Shown: piece after piece, positions 23,506-30,726 of the stretch
Layout of the letters: every line of letters starts with the position of its first letter
Position numbering within the stretch: position 1 is the first letter of the stretch
Assembly (NCBI GenBank): GCA_036924855.1
Contig: JBAGRP010000001.1
Coordinates: 3,038,001-3,102,000 of the forward strand
DNA length: 64,000 bases
Reading direction: 5' to 3'
Source of the DNA: Nitrobacteraceae bacterium AZCC 2146
GTDB lineage: Bacteria > Pseudomonadota > Alphaproteobacteria > Rhizobiales > Xanthobacteraceae
Notes under the pieces: model-generated
What the model saw: only the letters and a program-made list of their open reading frames with translations
What the model was told of the DNA's origin: nothing
Database searches by the model: none
Made by a program: the position numbers and the translations under genes

Positions 23506-24435
23506 ATGTCAAAACTTCCGGACTTCGAGGCGCTGGCGATTTTTGCCAAGGTGGTGGAACTGCGCTCCTTCGCCGCCACAGCCACCGAACTGACCCTGTC
23601 CACGGCCACCGTCTCCAAGGCCGTCAGCCGGCTGGAGGAGCGCCTGGGTGCCCGGCTGTTCAACCGCACCTCGCGGCGGATCGCGCTCACCGACGCCGGG
23701 CGCACGCTGGCGGTGCGTGCGGCGCAACTGCTGGCCGATGGCGAGCTGGCGGAGAGCGAGGCACTGGCGCAATCGGCAACGCCGCGCGGGCTGGTGCGCC
23801 TGGCGGTGCCGATGACCTACGGCACCAACACGCTGGCGCCACTGCTGCCGGAATTTCTCGACGCATACCCCGAAGTCTCGATCGACCTCAGCCTCAGCGA
23901 CGCCACCGTTGATTTGATTGGCGAAGGCTTTGACGCCGCCATCCGCATCGCGTCATTGCCGGACTCTTCGCTGATCGCGCGGCGGCTGTGCAGCATGCCG
24001 CGCTATATCGTGGCCTCGCCGGCCTACTTTGCGAAGCACGGCCGCCCGACCCATCCGATGCACCTCGCCCAGCACCAATGCCTCGGCTACACCTATCTCT
24101 CGACTCCCGGCGTCTGGCACTTCACCAACGCCGCCGGCGAGCAGGCCAGTGTCCGCCCGGCCGGCCCCTTGCGCGTCAACAATGGCGAGGCGCTGCTGCC
24201 GGCGCTGATCGCCGGACTGGGGATCGGCGACCTGCCGGATTTCATCGTCGGCGAGGCGCTGGCGAGCGGACAGCTTGAGGCGGTGCTGCAGGACTGGTCG
24301 CAATCCATAAGCGGCGTCTACCTCGTCACTCCACCCGGCGGCCCCCGCCCCGCGCGCGTCGAAGTGTTGCTTGAGTTCCTGGCGACGCGGCTTTCTGCTG
24401 CCGGCAAGCGCGAGAGGAAAGGCTCGAAGACGTAG
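23506..24435 (+). CDS. LysR-family transcriptional regulator
   Basis: A 309-residue LysR regulator. The N-terminal winged helix (residues 1-60, FEALAIFAKVVELRSFAATATELTLSTATVSKAVSRLEERLGARLFNRTSRR) is followed by the substrate-binding domain (about 90-295). It is divergent from the pirin gene with about 95 bases between them, the usual arrangement of a LysR regulator and its target. Closest types are LysR proteins adjacent to quinone reductases and pirins. Start ATG 23506 near ATTTT. The inducer is unknown. Confidence 0.93.
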   Translation: MSKLPDFEALAIFAKVVELRSFAATATELTLSTATVSKAVSRLEERLGARLFNRTSRRIALTDAGRTLAVRAAQLLADGELAESEALAQSATPRGLVRLAVPMTYGTNTLAPLLPEFLDAYPEVSIDLSLSDATVDLIGEGFDAAIRIASLPDSSLIARRLCSMPRYIVASPAYFAKHGRPTHPMHLAQHQCLGYTYLSTPGVWHFTNAAGEQASVRPAGPLRVNNGEALLPALIAGLGIGDLPDFIVGEALASGQLEAVLQDWSQSISGVYLVTPPGGPRPARVEVLLEFLATRLSAAGKRERKGSKT

Positions 24436-24476
24436 CGGCCGTGGCGCCGAACCGGAAGACTGTCCTCAACAGCGTG

Positions 24477-25577
24477 CTAGACCACCTTCATCATCTGGCC
24501 GTAGATGGCGAAATACTGGTCGCGCATGGCGGCGATATCGAATTCGGTGACAAAACGCTGCGCCGTTTTGGCGATACAGGCGGCGATATCAGGACGTCCT
24601 GCAAGGGCTGCAATTTTATCGGCGAGATCCTCTGCCGAGCCGACCTGGAATTTGATGCCGTTTGAGCCATCGATGAGAAGCTCCGCCGGCCCGTCGATGT
24701 CGGCGGCGATCACCGGCACACCCGCCGCCATGGCTTCGAGCAGCACCAGCCCGAAGCCCTCGTAGCGCGACGGCAGCACGAAAATGTCGGCGTCCTCGAG
24801 CAGAGCCCGAACGTCGGTCCGGTTGCAGAGGAAACGGATGCGATCCGACACCCCCTCATCGACGGCGAGTTGCTGCAGGAACGCCATCGTCTTCTGGTCG
24901 CCTTCCGGCGGATTGCCGACGAAATCGCAGCGAACGTCGAGCCCGCGAGCCCGGCAGATGCCTACGGCCCTGATCAGGATATCCTGGCCCTTCTGGCGGG
25001 GGTAAAGGCGGGCGATGTTGATGAGGCGAAGCGGCGTGCCGAAGCTCCGCGATCGATCGACGGCGGAGAAGGATGCGAGCGGGATACCGTTATGAACCTT
25101 GAAGATGCGCGACAGTTTGGCGGCCCGGCATTCGCGCTCGACAGCCGCCGAAATGGCGATGTTCCAGTCGACGAACTGCCGGTGCAGCCGCAGCCTGACA
25201 CTATCCCATGAAGCGACGATGCCGGTATTGTGGATCGTATAACCAACACTCATCGATCGATAGAGCTTGCTCAGCATGGCGAAATGCTTCGCTCCGCTGT
25301 CGTGCGCGTGGATCAGGCGAATGTCGTGCCGGCGCATGATGTTGAGCAGGGTCAGAATGATGCGCGGGTTGCGCTCGCCGGGCGTGCGTTTCAGGAAATA
25401 AGTCGGGTGGCCGCTCGCCGCGAGTTCGGCGGCAAATTCTGCATTGACCTTGTCGTTGATAACAACAAAGACCTGCGGCAGGCTGGAGCTTTGGGCGCTA
25501 CTTGCCGCGAAATTAATGAGCAGCCGCTCGGAGCCGCCAACAGTCAATGACGAGATAAGCTGAAGTACAGACGCCAC
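24477..25577 (-). CDS. GT4-type glycosyltransferase
   Basis: A 366-residue GT-B fold glycosyltransferase of family 4. It has the N-terminal acceptor region (LQLISSLTVGGSERLLINFA, the GG loop) and the donor-binding region LINIARLYPRQKGQDILIRA, then the E-x7-E motif in PSRYEGFGLVLLEAMAAGVPVIAADIDGPAELL. It would act on surface polysaccharide assembly in the cytoplasm. The start is GTG at 25577, weak ribosome site. Codon use appears lower in GC than the neighbours, which with the adjacent IS hints at acquired DNA; I did not compute this. Confidence 0.88.
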   Translation of the reverse strand: MASVLQLISSLTVGGSERLLINFAASSAQSSSLPQVFVVINDKVNAEFAAELAASGHPTYFLKRTPGERNPRIILTLLNIMRRHDIRLIHAHDSGAKHFAMLSKLYRSMSVGYTIHNTGIVASWDSVRLRLHRQFVDWNIAISAAVERECRAAKLSRIFKVHNGIPLASFSAVDRSRSFGTPLRLINIARLYPRQKGQDILIRAVGICRARGLDVRCDFVGNPPEGDQKTMAFLQQLAVDEGVSDRIRFLCNRTDVRALLEDADIFVLPSRYEGFGLVLLEAMAAGVPVIAADIDGPAELLIDGSNGIKFQVGSAEDLADKIAALAGRPDIAACIAKTAQRFVTEFDIAAMRDQYFAIYGQMMKVV

Positions 25578-25903
25578 GATGAGCTTGACCCCCGGCCCGA
25601 ATGCCCGGGCGCTCCTATAATATTAATATCAGTAGACCCGCCCTTGCAGCCGGGCCGCCCGTCGCCAGGACAGCGCGGGCAACAATGAACGATCCTGAAC
25701 GCTACGGAACAGGCTATTCCGGAACGGAGCCTGGCCGACGGCCGCGGCTATTCTGGGGCGAAAGAGTGCTCCTGAGACCGAACCCAATACCTCCGGAATA
25801 AATTCAGCAGACCAGCTAGTGCGAGCGCGCTGATGCCGCGCGCACCGAATTTCTTCGATTGAAAGACAGATGCGCTGTTCCTGATCGAGGTACTACGCTC
25901 TAG
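25578..25903. other. Intergenic region with possible small ORF broken by the IS
   Basis: This 326-base stretch has no confident gene. On the minus strand a frame ends at TAG 25748-25750 (FGARGISALALAGLLNLFRR then YWVRSQEHSFAPE). If the IS and one CTAG copy are removed, the frame runs back to an ATG at 27386, giving 59 codons (start MICFYGCSLERSTSIRN). No ribosome site precedes that ATG. It may be a real small gene split by the IS or a chance frame. Confidence 0.3.
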
Positions 25904-27358
25904 CACTACTTTGGCAGATTTTTGCGATTGATGGGCGCAACTGGATTCCCGAATCAGATTTTCAATGATTCATAGGTGGTCGGCTTTTGGAGGGCCGATC
26001 ATGGTGGACACGAGGTCGAAGTGGGAAGACGAGCTTGGACGCTGGCTCAAACCATTCCTGGATCGCTTAGGTCACAAGGCCCGGCGGCGGATGTGTCCGC
26101 TGTATGTTTCGGGACTGATTGGACCGGGCGATCGCAAGAGCGTCCAGCCGATGGCGGCGCGGCTGGCACCGAACGACTATGATCAGTTGCACCATTTCAT
26201 CGCTGATGGCGTCTGGGATGCAGCGCCATTGGAGTCAGAATTGCTTGTTCAGGCCGATCGCCTCGTCGGCGGCAAAGATGCAGTGCTGGTCATCGACGAC
26301 ACAGCGATGCCGAAGAAGGGCGATCGTTCGGTTGGTGTCGCTCCGCAATATGCCTCGTCTCTCGGCAAGACGGCCAATTGCCAAACATTGGTGTCGCTGA
26401 CGCTTGCGCGGGGTGAAGTGCCGGTAATGGTGGCATTACGTCTCTTCATTCCGGAGAGTTGGACGAGCAACCCGGTGCGTTTGAAGCGTGCGGGCGTTCC
26501 AGTCGAGCACCGCGCAGCACGGACCAAGCCAGAGATCGCCTTGGCGGAGATCGATCGCGTGATGGCAGCCGGTACGCGCTTCGGCTGTGTGCTGGCGGAT
26601 GCCGGTTACGGCCTCAGCGCGCCGTTCCGTCAGGGGCTCACGACACGCGGCCTGGCCTGGGCCGTCGGGATCCCTCGTCACCTGAAGGTGTATCCGGTCG
26701 GGGTTAAACTGATCTGGCCGGTTGCCGGTCGGGGCCGTCCCCGCAAGCGGCACATTCCGGATATCCTATCGAGGGCGGCCGAAGAGATGCTGGCCAATGC
26801 CAAGTGGCAAAATGTAAGTTGGCGAAACGGTACCAAGGGTCGGCTGGAAGCTCGCTTCGCCGGTGTTCGCGTGCGGATCGCCGATGGGCCACCACAGCGG
26901 ATCAAGGACATGGGCCAGCAGCATCTTCCGGGGGACGAAGCCTGGCTCATCGGCGAACACAGGACGTCGGGAGAGAAGAAATATTATCTCGCCAATCTGC
27001 CGGCCAAGACGAAGCTGCGCACGTTAGCTGCCACGATCAAAGCCCGATGGATTTGCGAACAGGCCCATCAGCAGTTGAAAGAGGAACTCGGGCTTGATCA
27101 CTTCGAGGGAAGATCCTGGCAAGGCCTCCATCGTCACGCGCTCATGACCATGATCGCCTACGCATTCCTCCAGCATCGCCGTCTCGCACAAGCGGGGCGG
27201 AAAAAAAAGAATCAACGGTCCACCGCCTCAGCCGAGCCTGCCGGCCGTACGCCAAGCCATCGTCGATCTCATCGTTCAACCACGCCCTCACCGATGCCCG
27301 TACTGCAGAAGACAAATCGGAAAAAAGCAGCTGCGTGAATAAATCTGCCAAAGTAGTG
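25904..27358 (+). mobile_element. IS701-family insertion sequence
   Basis: A 1455-bp element bounded by perfect 18-bp terminal inverted repeats (CACTACTTTGGCAGATTT at 25904-25921 and its complement at 27341-27358) and by a 4-bp CTAG target duplication (25900-25903 and 27359-27362), the target type used by IS701. It contains one transposase gene on the plus strand, which carries a frameshift near its end. It has inserted 39 bases before the Bug receptor gene at 27402. Intact ends and target duplication show that it moved here by simple transposition. Confidence 0.95.
26001..27338 (+). CDS. IS701-family transposase, frameshifted near the C-terminus
   Basis: A DDE-type transposase (DDE_5 domain). 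The catalytic acids are visible in VLVIDDTAMPKKGDRSVGVAPQY, CVLADAGYGLS and WICEQAHQQLKEELGLDHFEGRSW. Start ATG at 26001 with GGAGG seven bases before; the upstream ATG 25965 is weaker. At an A8 run (27201-27208) the frame changes: the current frame ends in a serine-rich tail, whereas skipping one A gives the expected IS701 ending, including a zinc-ribbon-like CPYCRRQIGKKQLRE, ending at TAA 27340-27342 inside the right inverted repeat. So it is either inactive, corrected by slippage, or a sequence error. Confidence 0.9.
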   Translation: MVDTRSKWEDELGRWLKPFLDRLGHKARRRMCPLYVSGLIGPGDRKSVQPMAARLAPNDYDQLHHFIADGVWDAAPLESELLVQADRLVGGKDAVLVIDDTAMPKKGDRSVGVAPQYASSLGKTANCQTLVSLTLARGEVPVMVALRLFIPESWTSNPVRLKRAGVPVEHRAARTKPEIALAEIDRVMAAGTRFGCVLADAGYGLSAPFRQGLTTRGLAWAVGIPRHLKVYPVGVKLIWPVAGRGRPRKRHIPDILSRAAEEMLANAKWQNVSWRNGTKGRLEARFAGVRVRIADGPPQRIKDMGQQHLPGDEAWLIGEHRTSGEKKYYLANLPAKTKLRTLAATIKARWICEQAHQQLKEELGLDHFEGRSWQGLHRHALMTMIAYAFLQHRRLAQAGRKKKNQRSTASAEPAGRTPSHRRSHRSTTPSPMPVLQKTNRKKAAA

Positions 27359-27401
27359 CTAGGCTGCATCCATAAAAACAAATCATGGGGGGACGTGACT
27401 G

Positions 27402-28400
27402 ATGAATCGACGCGATATCTTGAAAGCCGTGGCGGCGCTGCCGCTGACGCAGAGTGCACTGCAGACACTGACATCTCAGGCGCTCGCCCAGGCCGCATGG
27501 CCGTCGCGCAACATCACCATGATCGTGCCGTTCCCCGCCGGCGGCCAGGCCGATCTCGCGGCGCGACCAGTGGCGCTGGCGCTGGAACGGATCCTCGGCA
27601 AGCCTGTCATCGTCGACAACCGCGCCGGCGGTGGCGGCGGCTCGGTCGGCAACGCCGCGGCGGCGCGCGCCGAGCCGGACGGCTACACGCTGCTGATGAC
27701 GCTGTCGTCGCTGGCGGTGCTGCCGGAAGCGGACCGGCTGTTCGATCGCCCGGTGTCCTATGAGGTGTCGCAATTCGCGCCGATCGCGCGCGTGCTCGCC
27801 GATCCCACGCTGCTCGCGGTGCCGGCTTCCGCACCGTGGAAAACGCTGCAGGATTTTGTCGACGACGCCAAGAAACGGCCGGGCCAGATTCCCTATGGCT
27901 CGTCCGGTCCCTACGGCACGCTGCATGTAGCGATGGAGATGTTTGCGTCGAGCGCCGGCATCAAGCTGCTGCACGTGCCGTTTCGCGGCGCCGGTCCGGC
28001 GCTGACCGCGCTGCTATCAGGCACCGTGCAGGCGCTGGCCTCGGCGCCGGGCACGCTGAAGCAGCAGGTCGACGACGGCAAGATGCGGGTGCTGGCGAAC
28101 TGGGGCGCGCAGCGGGTGCCGAGCTTTCCCGATCTGCCGACCTTCAAGGAGCTCGGCTACAAGGATGTCGAGTTCTACATCTGGGCCGGGCTGTTCGCGC
28201 AGTCGGCCCTGCCCGCACCGATCATGACGCGCTTGCGCGAGGCGATGGCACAGGCGGTGACCGCGCCGGAAGTGACGAAGACATTCGAGGCCGCCGGCAG
28301 CCCGGTCGCCTATCTCGACGCGCCGGCGTTCGCCAAATTCGTCGAAGCCGACAGCGCCCGACTGATTGCCGCGGTGAAGAAGATCGGCAAGGTGGAGTAG
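27402..28400 (+). CDS. Bug-family (TctC-like) solute receptor
   Basis: A 332-residue periplasmic receptor. It starts with a Tat-like signal (MNRRDILKAVAALPLTQSAL...QALAQA), followed by the Bug signatures ITMIVPFPAGGQADLAARPVALALERILGKPVIVDNRAGGGG and YGSSGPYGTLHVAMEMFA. The ligand is an unknown carboxylate. No TctAB genes are adjacent. The GGGGGGAC ribosome site lies within the 39 bases between the IS end and the ATG, so the native promoter was probably displaced by the IS insertion. It is the second Bug gene of the window, not a close copy of the one at 8089. Confidence 0.92.
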   Translation: MNRRDILKAVAALPLTQSALQTLTSQALAQAAWPSRNITMIVPFPAGGQADLAARPVALALERILGKPVIVDNRAGGGGGSVGNAAAARAEPDGYTLLMTLSSLAVLPEADRLFDRPVSYEVSQFAPIARVLADPTLLAVPASAPWKTLQDFVDDAKKRPGQIPYGSSGPYGTLHVAMEMFASSAGIKLLHVPFRGAGPALTALLSGTVQALASAPGTLKQQVDDGKMRVLANWGAQRVPSFPDLPTFKELGYKDVEFYIWAGLFAQSALPAPIMTRLREAMAQAVTAPEVTKTFEAAGSPVAYLDAPAFAKFVEADSARLIAAVKKIGKVE

Positions 28401-28411
28401 GCACAGTAGCC

Positions 28412-28446
28412 GTGGCCCGGATGGAGCGAAGCGAGATCCGGGCTAC
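28412..28446 (+). terminator. Probable terminator hairpin after Bug receptor
   Basis: GTGGCCCGGAT (28412-28422) pairs with ATCCGGGCTAC (28436-28446) around a GGAGCGAAGCGAG loop. This type of hairpin is a common intergenic repeat in this group. No T-tract follows, so termination strength is uncertain. Confidence 0.45.
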
Positions 28447-28569
28447 AGAAAACGCAAAACTTCTACGCTGCCCGCAACCGCGACACGTTCGTTGTTCGCC
28501 CGGATGCTTATTCAGTTAGCCATTTCATTGACTGGCGGGGCTTTGTTCGTAGCTTTGATGTGACCCATC

Positions 28570-28587
28570 GCAGCGTGCAAACGCTGC
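28570..28587. promoter_or_regulatory. Hairpin before sulfonate-type receptor gene
   Basis: GCAGCGT (28570-28576) and ACGCTGC (28581-28587) form a perfect 7-bp stem with a GCAA loop, 25 bases before the ATG at 28613. The sequence CGCTGCGTAATTG following it is nearly that of 14732-14744, before another short ORF. It could be an operator or an RNA element. Confidence 0.4.
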
Positions 28588-28612
28588 GTAATTGCAAGTC
28601 GCAGCAGAGAGA

Positions 28613-29605
28613 ATGTCCATGACCACCACCCTTCGCCTCGCCCCGCGCGCAAGCCTGCGCCGTTTTGCGTCAACGCTGCTCGCGGCCACCTTCAGCGCCG
28701 CGCTCGCAACGGCAGCCTTCGCCGCCGATCCCGTGACGCTGCGCGTCGGCGACCAGAAGGGCGGCAACCGTTCGCTGCTGGAGATTTCCGGCTTTGCCAA
28801 GGACCTGCCCTATAAGATCCAGTGGTCGGAATTTCCCGCAGCCGCACCGATCCTCGAAGCCCTGAACGCCGGCGCGCTTGATGTCGGCCACACCGGCGAC
28901 CTCGCCTTTCTCTCGATCTATGCGGCGGGCTCGCCGATCAAGACCATCGGCGGCATCCGCGCCAATGCCGATACGCAGGCGATCCTGGTGCGCAACGATT
29001 CCCCGATCAAGACCGCGGCCGACCTGAAGGGCAAGCGCCTCGCTGGCACCCGCGGCGGCTGGGGCCAGTTCCTGATCGACGCCACGCTGGAGAAGGCGGG
29101 CTACAAAACGACTGACGCGACCTTCGCTGCGCTCGGCCCGGTCGATGCCAAGATCGCTCTGGTCGCCGGCTCGATCGACGGCTGGGCGGTGTGGGAGCCC
29201 TACGTGTCCTATGCGGTGCTGAAGGACAACGCCCGCGTCGTCGCCGACGGCAAGGGCCTGACGCCGACGCTCACCTTCATCATCGCCTCCGACCAGGCCA
29301 TCGCCACCAAGCGCGAAGCGATCGCGGACCTGCTGCAACGGCTCAACAAGGCGCGCCTGTGGGCGCGCGATCATGTCGATGAGTATGCCAGGAATACTGC
29401 CGAACTGACCAAGCTGCCGGAGGACGTGCTGGCCCGCGCCTACAAGGCGCAGGACAACCGGCCGATCGCCATCGACGACGGCGTGATCAAGGAATTCCAG
29501 GAAGCCTCCGACCGCGCCACGCGCTACGGGATCCTGCCGAAGCAGGTCGATGTCAGCAAGGCGGTGGATCGCAGCTTTACGACCGCCGCGCCGGCGTCGA
29601 ACTGA
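28613..29605 (+). CDS. ABC-type aliphatic sulfonate-like substrate-binding protein
   Basis: A 330-residue periplasmic receptor of the NMT1/SsuA-type (pfam NMT1). Signal peptide to about residue 36 (LLAATFSAALATAAFA), then DPVTLRVGDQKGGNRSLLEISGFAKDLPYKIQWSEFPAAAPILEALNAGALDVGHTGDLAFLSIYAAGSPIKTIGGIRAN, the family core. These bind sulfonates, taurine or related compounds. No ABC permease or ATPase genes adjoin it, so it is an orphan receptor. Start ATG 28613 with GAGAGA upstream; a second ATG at 28619 is possible. A hairpin lies just upstream. Confidence 0.9.
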   Translation: MSMTTTLRLAPRASLRRFASTLLAATFSAALATAAFAADPVTLRVGDQKGGNRSLLEISGFAKDLPYKIQWSEFPAAAPILEALNAGALDVGHTGDLAFLSIYAAGSPIKTIGGIRANADTQAILVRNDSPIKTAADLKGKRLAGTRGGWGQFLIDATLEKAGYKTTDATFAALGPVDAKIALVAGSIDGWAVWEPYVSYAVLKDNARVVADGKGLTPTLTFIIASDQAIATKREAIADLLQRLNKARLWARDHVDEYARNTAELTKLPEDVLARAYKAQDNRPIAIDDGVIKEFQEASDRATRYGILPKQVDVSKAVDRSFTTAAPASN

Positions 29606-29623
29606 TCGCGGGGCTCACCTCCC

Positions 29624-30520
29624 CTAAAACAGCTTCGCCACGCTCGTGCCATCGCCTGGCAAAATCTCCACCGTCGCGGTGCGTCCCGCCACCAGCGTCG
29701 CGCCGGCAGGGATGTTGTCGAGCGCGATGCGCACCGGGACGCGCTGGGCGAGACGAACCCAGCTGAAGGTCGGTGTCACGTTGGCGAGCAGGTTGCTGCC
29801 TTCGGCGCGGTCGCGGTCCTCGATGCCCGCGGCAATACTCTCGACATGGCCGGTGAGTTTCGCGGAATCGCCCATCAGGTGAACCGAGACGGCGTCGCCG
29901 ACGCGGATTCGCGGCAGCTTCGTCTCCTCGAAATAGCCGTCGACATGCAGGCTGTCGGTATCGACCAGCGCCATGATGCCCTTGCCGGCTGACACGTAGG
30001 TGCCCGGCCGCAGATCCATGTTCGAAATGCTGCCATTGACCGGCGCATGTACTTCGCTGCGATCGAGATTGAGCTGTGCCACCGCCCGGTCGGCGATGCC
30101 CTGATCGTAGGATGCCTTGGCCTGCAGCTGTGTGGCTACCACCTGCTCCAGCTTCTGCTGCGAGACCACGTTGGCGGTGAGCTCGCGGTAGCGTTTCAGG
30201 TCGGCGTCGGCCTGATCGAGCATGGCGTGACGGCCGGCGACCACCGCCTCTGCCTGCTGCAGCGCCAGCGCGAAGCGTGCGCGATCGATCCGAAAGATCA
30301 CGTCGCCGCGTTTCACCTTCTGATTGTCCTTGACCAGAATCTCGGTGACGAAGCCGGAGACATCCGGCGCGACGGTGACGACGTCGGCGCGCACCCGGCC
30401 GTCGCGGGTCCATGGCGCGTCCATGTAATAGACCCACAGATAGCGGCCGACGGCGAGCGCGGCGACGACCGCCAGCGCGGTGACGGCGAAACGGCGAACG
30501 AACGAAACAGTGTTTTTCAT
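29624..30520 (-). CDS. aaeA: HlyD-family membrane fusion protein (AaeA-like)
   Basis: A 298-residue periplasmic adaptor with a single N-terminal membrane anchor (FAVTALAVVAALAVGRYLWVYYM). Visible elements: DAPWTRDGRVRADVVTVAPDVSGFVTEILVKDNQKVKRGDVIFRID (biotinyl-lipoyl half), a helical hairpin about residues 80-150, and the second half ANVVSQQKLEQVV...SEVHAPVNGSISNMDLRPGTYVSAGKGIMALVD. In E. coli AaeA with AaeB exports p-hydroxybenzoate and related aromatic acids. It ends an aaeX-aaeB operon with the MarR gene upstream. Four bases overlap with the DUF1656 gene. Confidence 0.9.
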   Translation of the reverse strand: MKNTVSFVRRFAVTALAVVAALAVGRYLWVYYMDAPWTRDGRVRADVVTVAPDVSGFVTEILVKDNQKVKRGDVIFRIDRARFALALQQAEAVVAGRHAMLDQADADLKRYRELTANVVSQQKLEQVVATQLQAKASYDQGIADRAVAQLNLDRSEVHAPVNGSISNMDLRPGTYVSAGKGIMALVDTDSLHVDGYFEETKLPRIRVGDAVSVHLMGDSAKLTGHVESIAAGIEDRDRAEGSNLLANVTPTFSWVRLAQRVPVRIALDNIPAGATLVAGRTATVEILPGDGTSVAKLF

Positions 30521-30726
30521 GACAGCAATCCGGAGGAGAGATAGACCACGCCGCCCAGCAGGCAGACGTACAAAGCGAGGTCGAACAGCGCGCGGTGCCA
30601 GACGAAGCGGTAGAGGCCGGAGCGTTCAAGCAAGGGACGCAGCAGCGCACCGAGTACGTAGGTGATGACCAGCCACAGCAGCAGCGCCGGCACGAGGATG
30701 CCGAACAGATCGATTTCGTATCTCAT
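30517..30726 (-). CDS. aaeX: DUF1656 membrane protein (AaeX-like)
   Basis: A 69-residue membrane protein with two helices (FGILVPALLLWLVITYVLGALL and LFDLALYVCLLGGVVYLSSGLLS). DUF1656/AaeX is a short partner of AaeAB efflux pumps. It overlaps both neighbours (30723 and 30520), giving a tight operon aaeB-aaeX-aaeA on the minus strand, so the three are translated together. Confidence 0.9.
   Translation of the reverse strand: MRYEIDLFGILVPALLLWLVITYVLGALLRPLLERSGLYRFVWHRALFDLALYVCLLGGVVYLSSGLLS

Noticed and set aside
25601..25801. 66-residue frame upstream of the IS
   Set aside because: No ribosome site, no recognisable protein features, high in Arg and Pro as for random GC-rich DNA.
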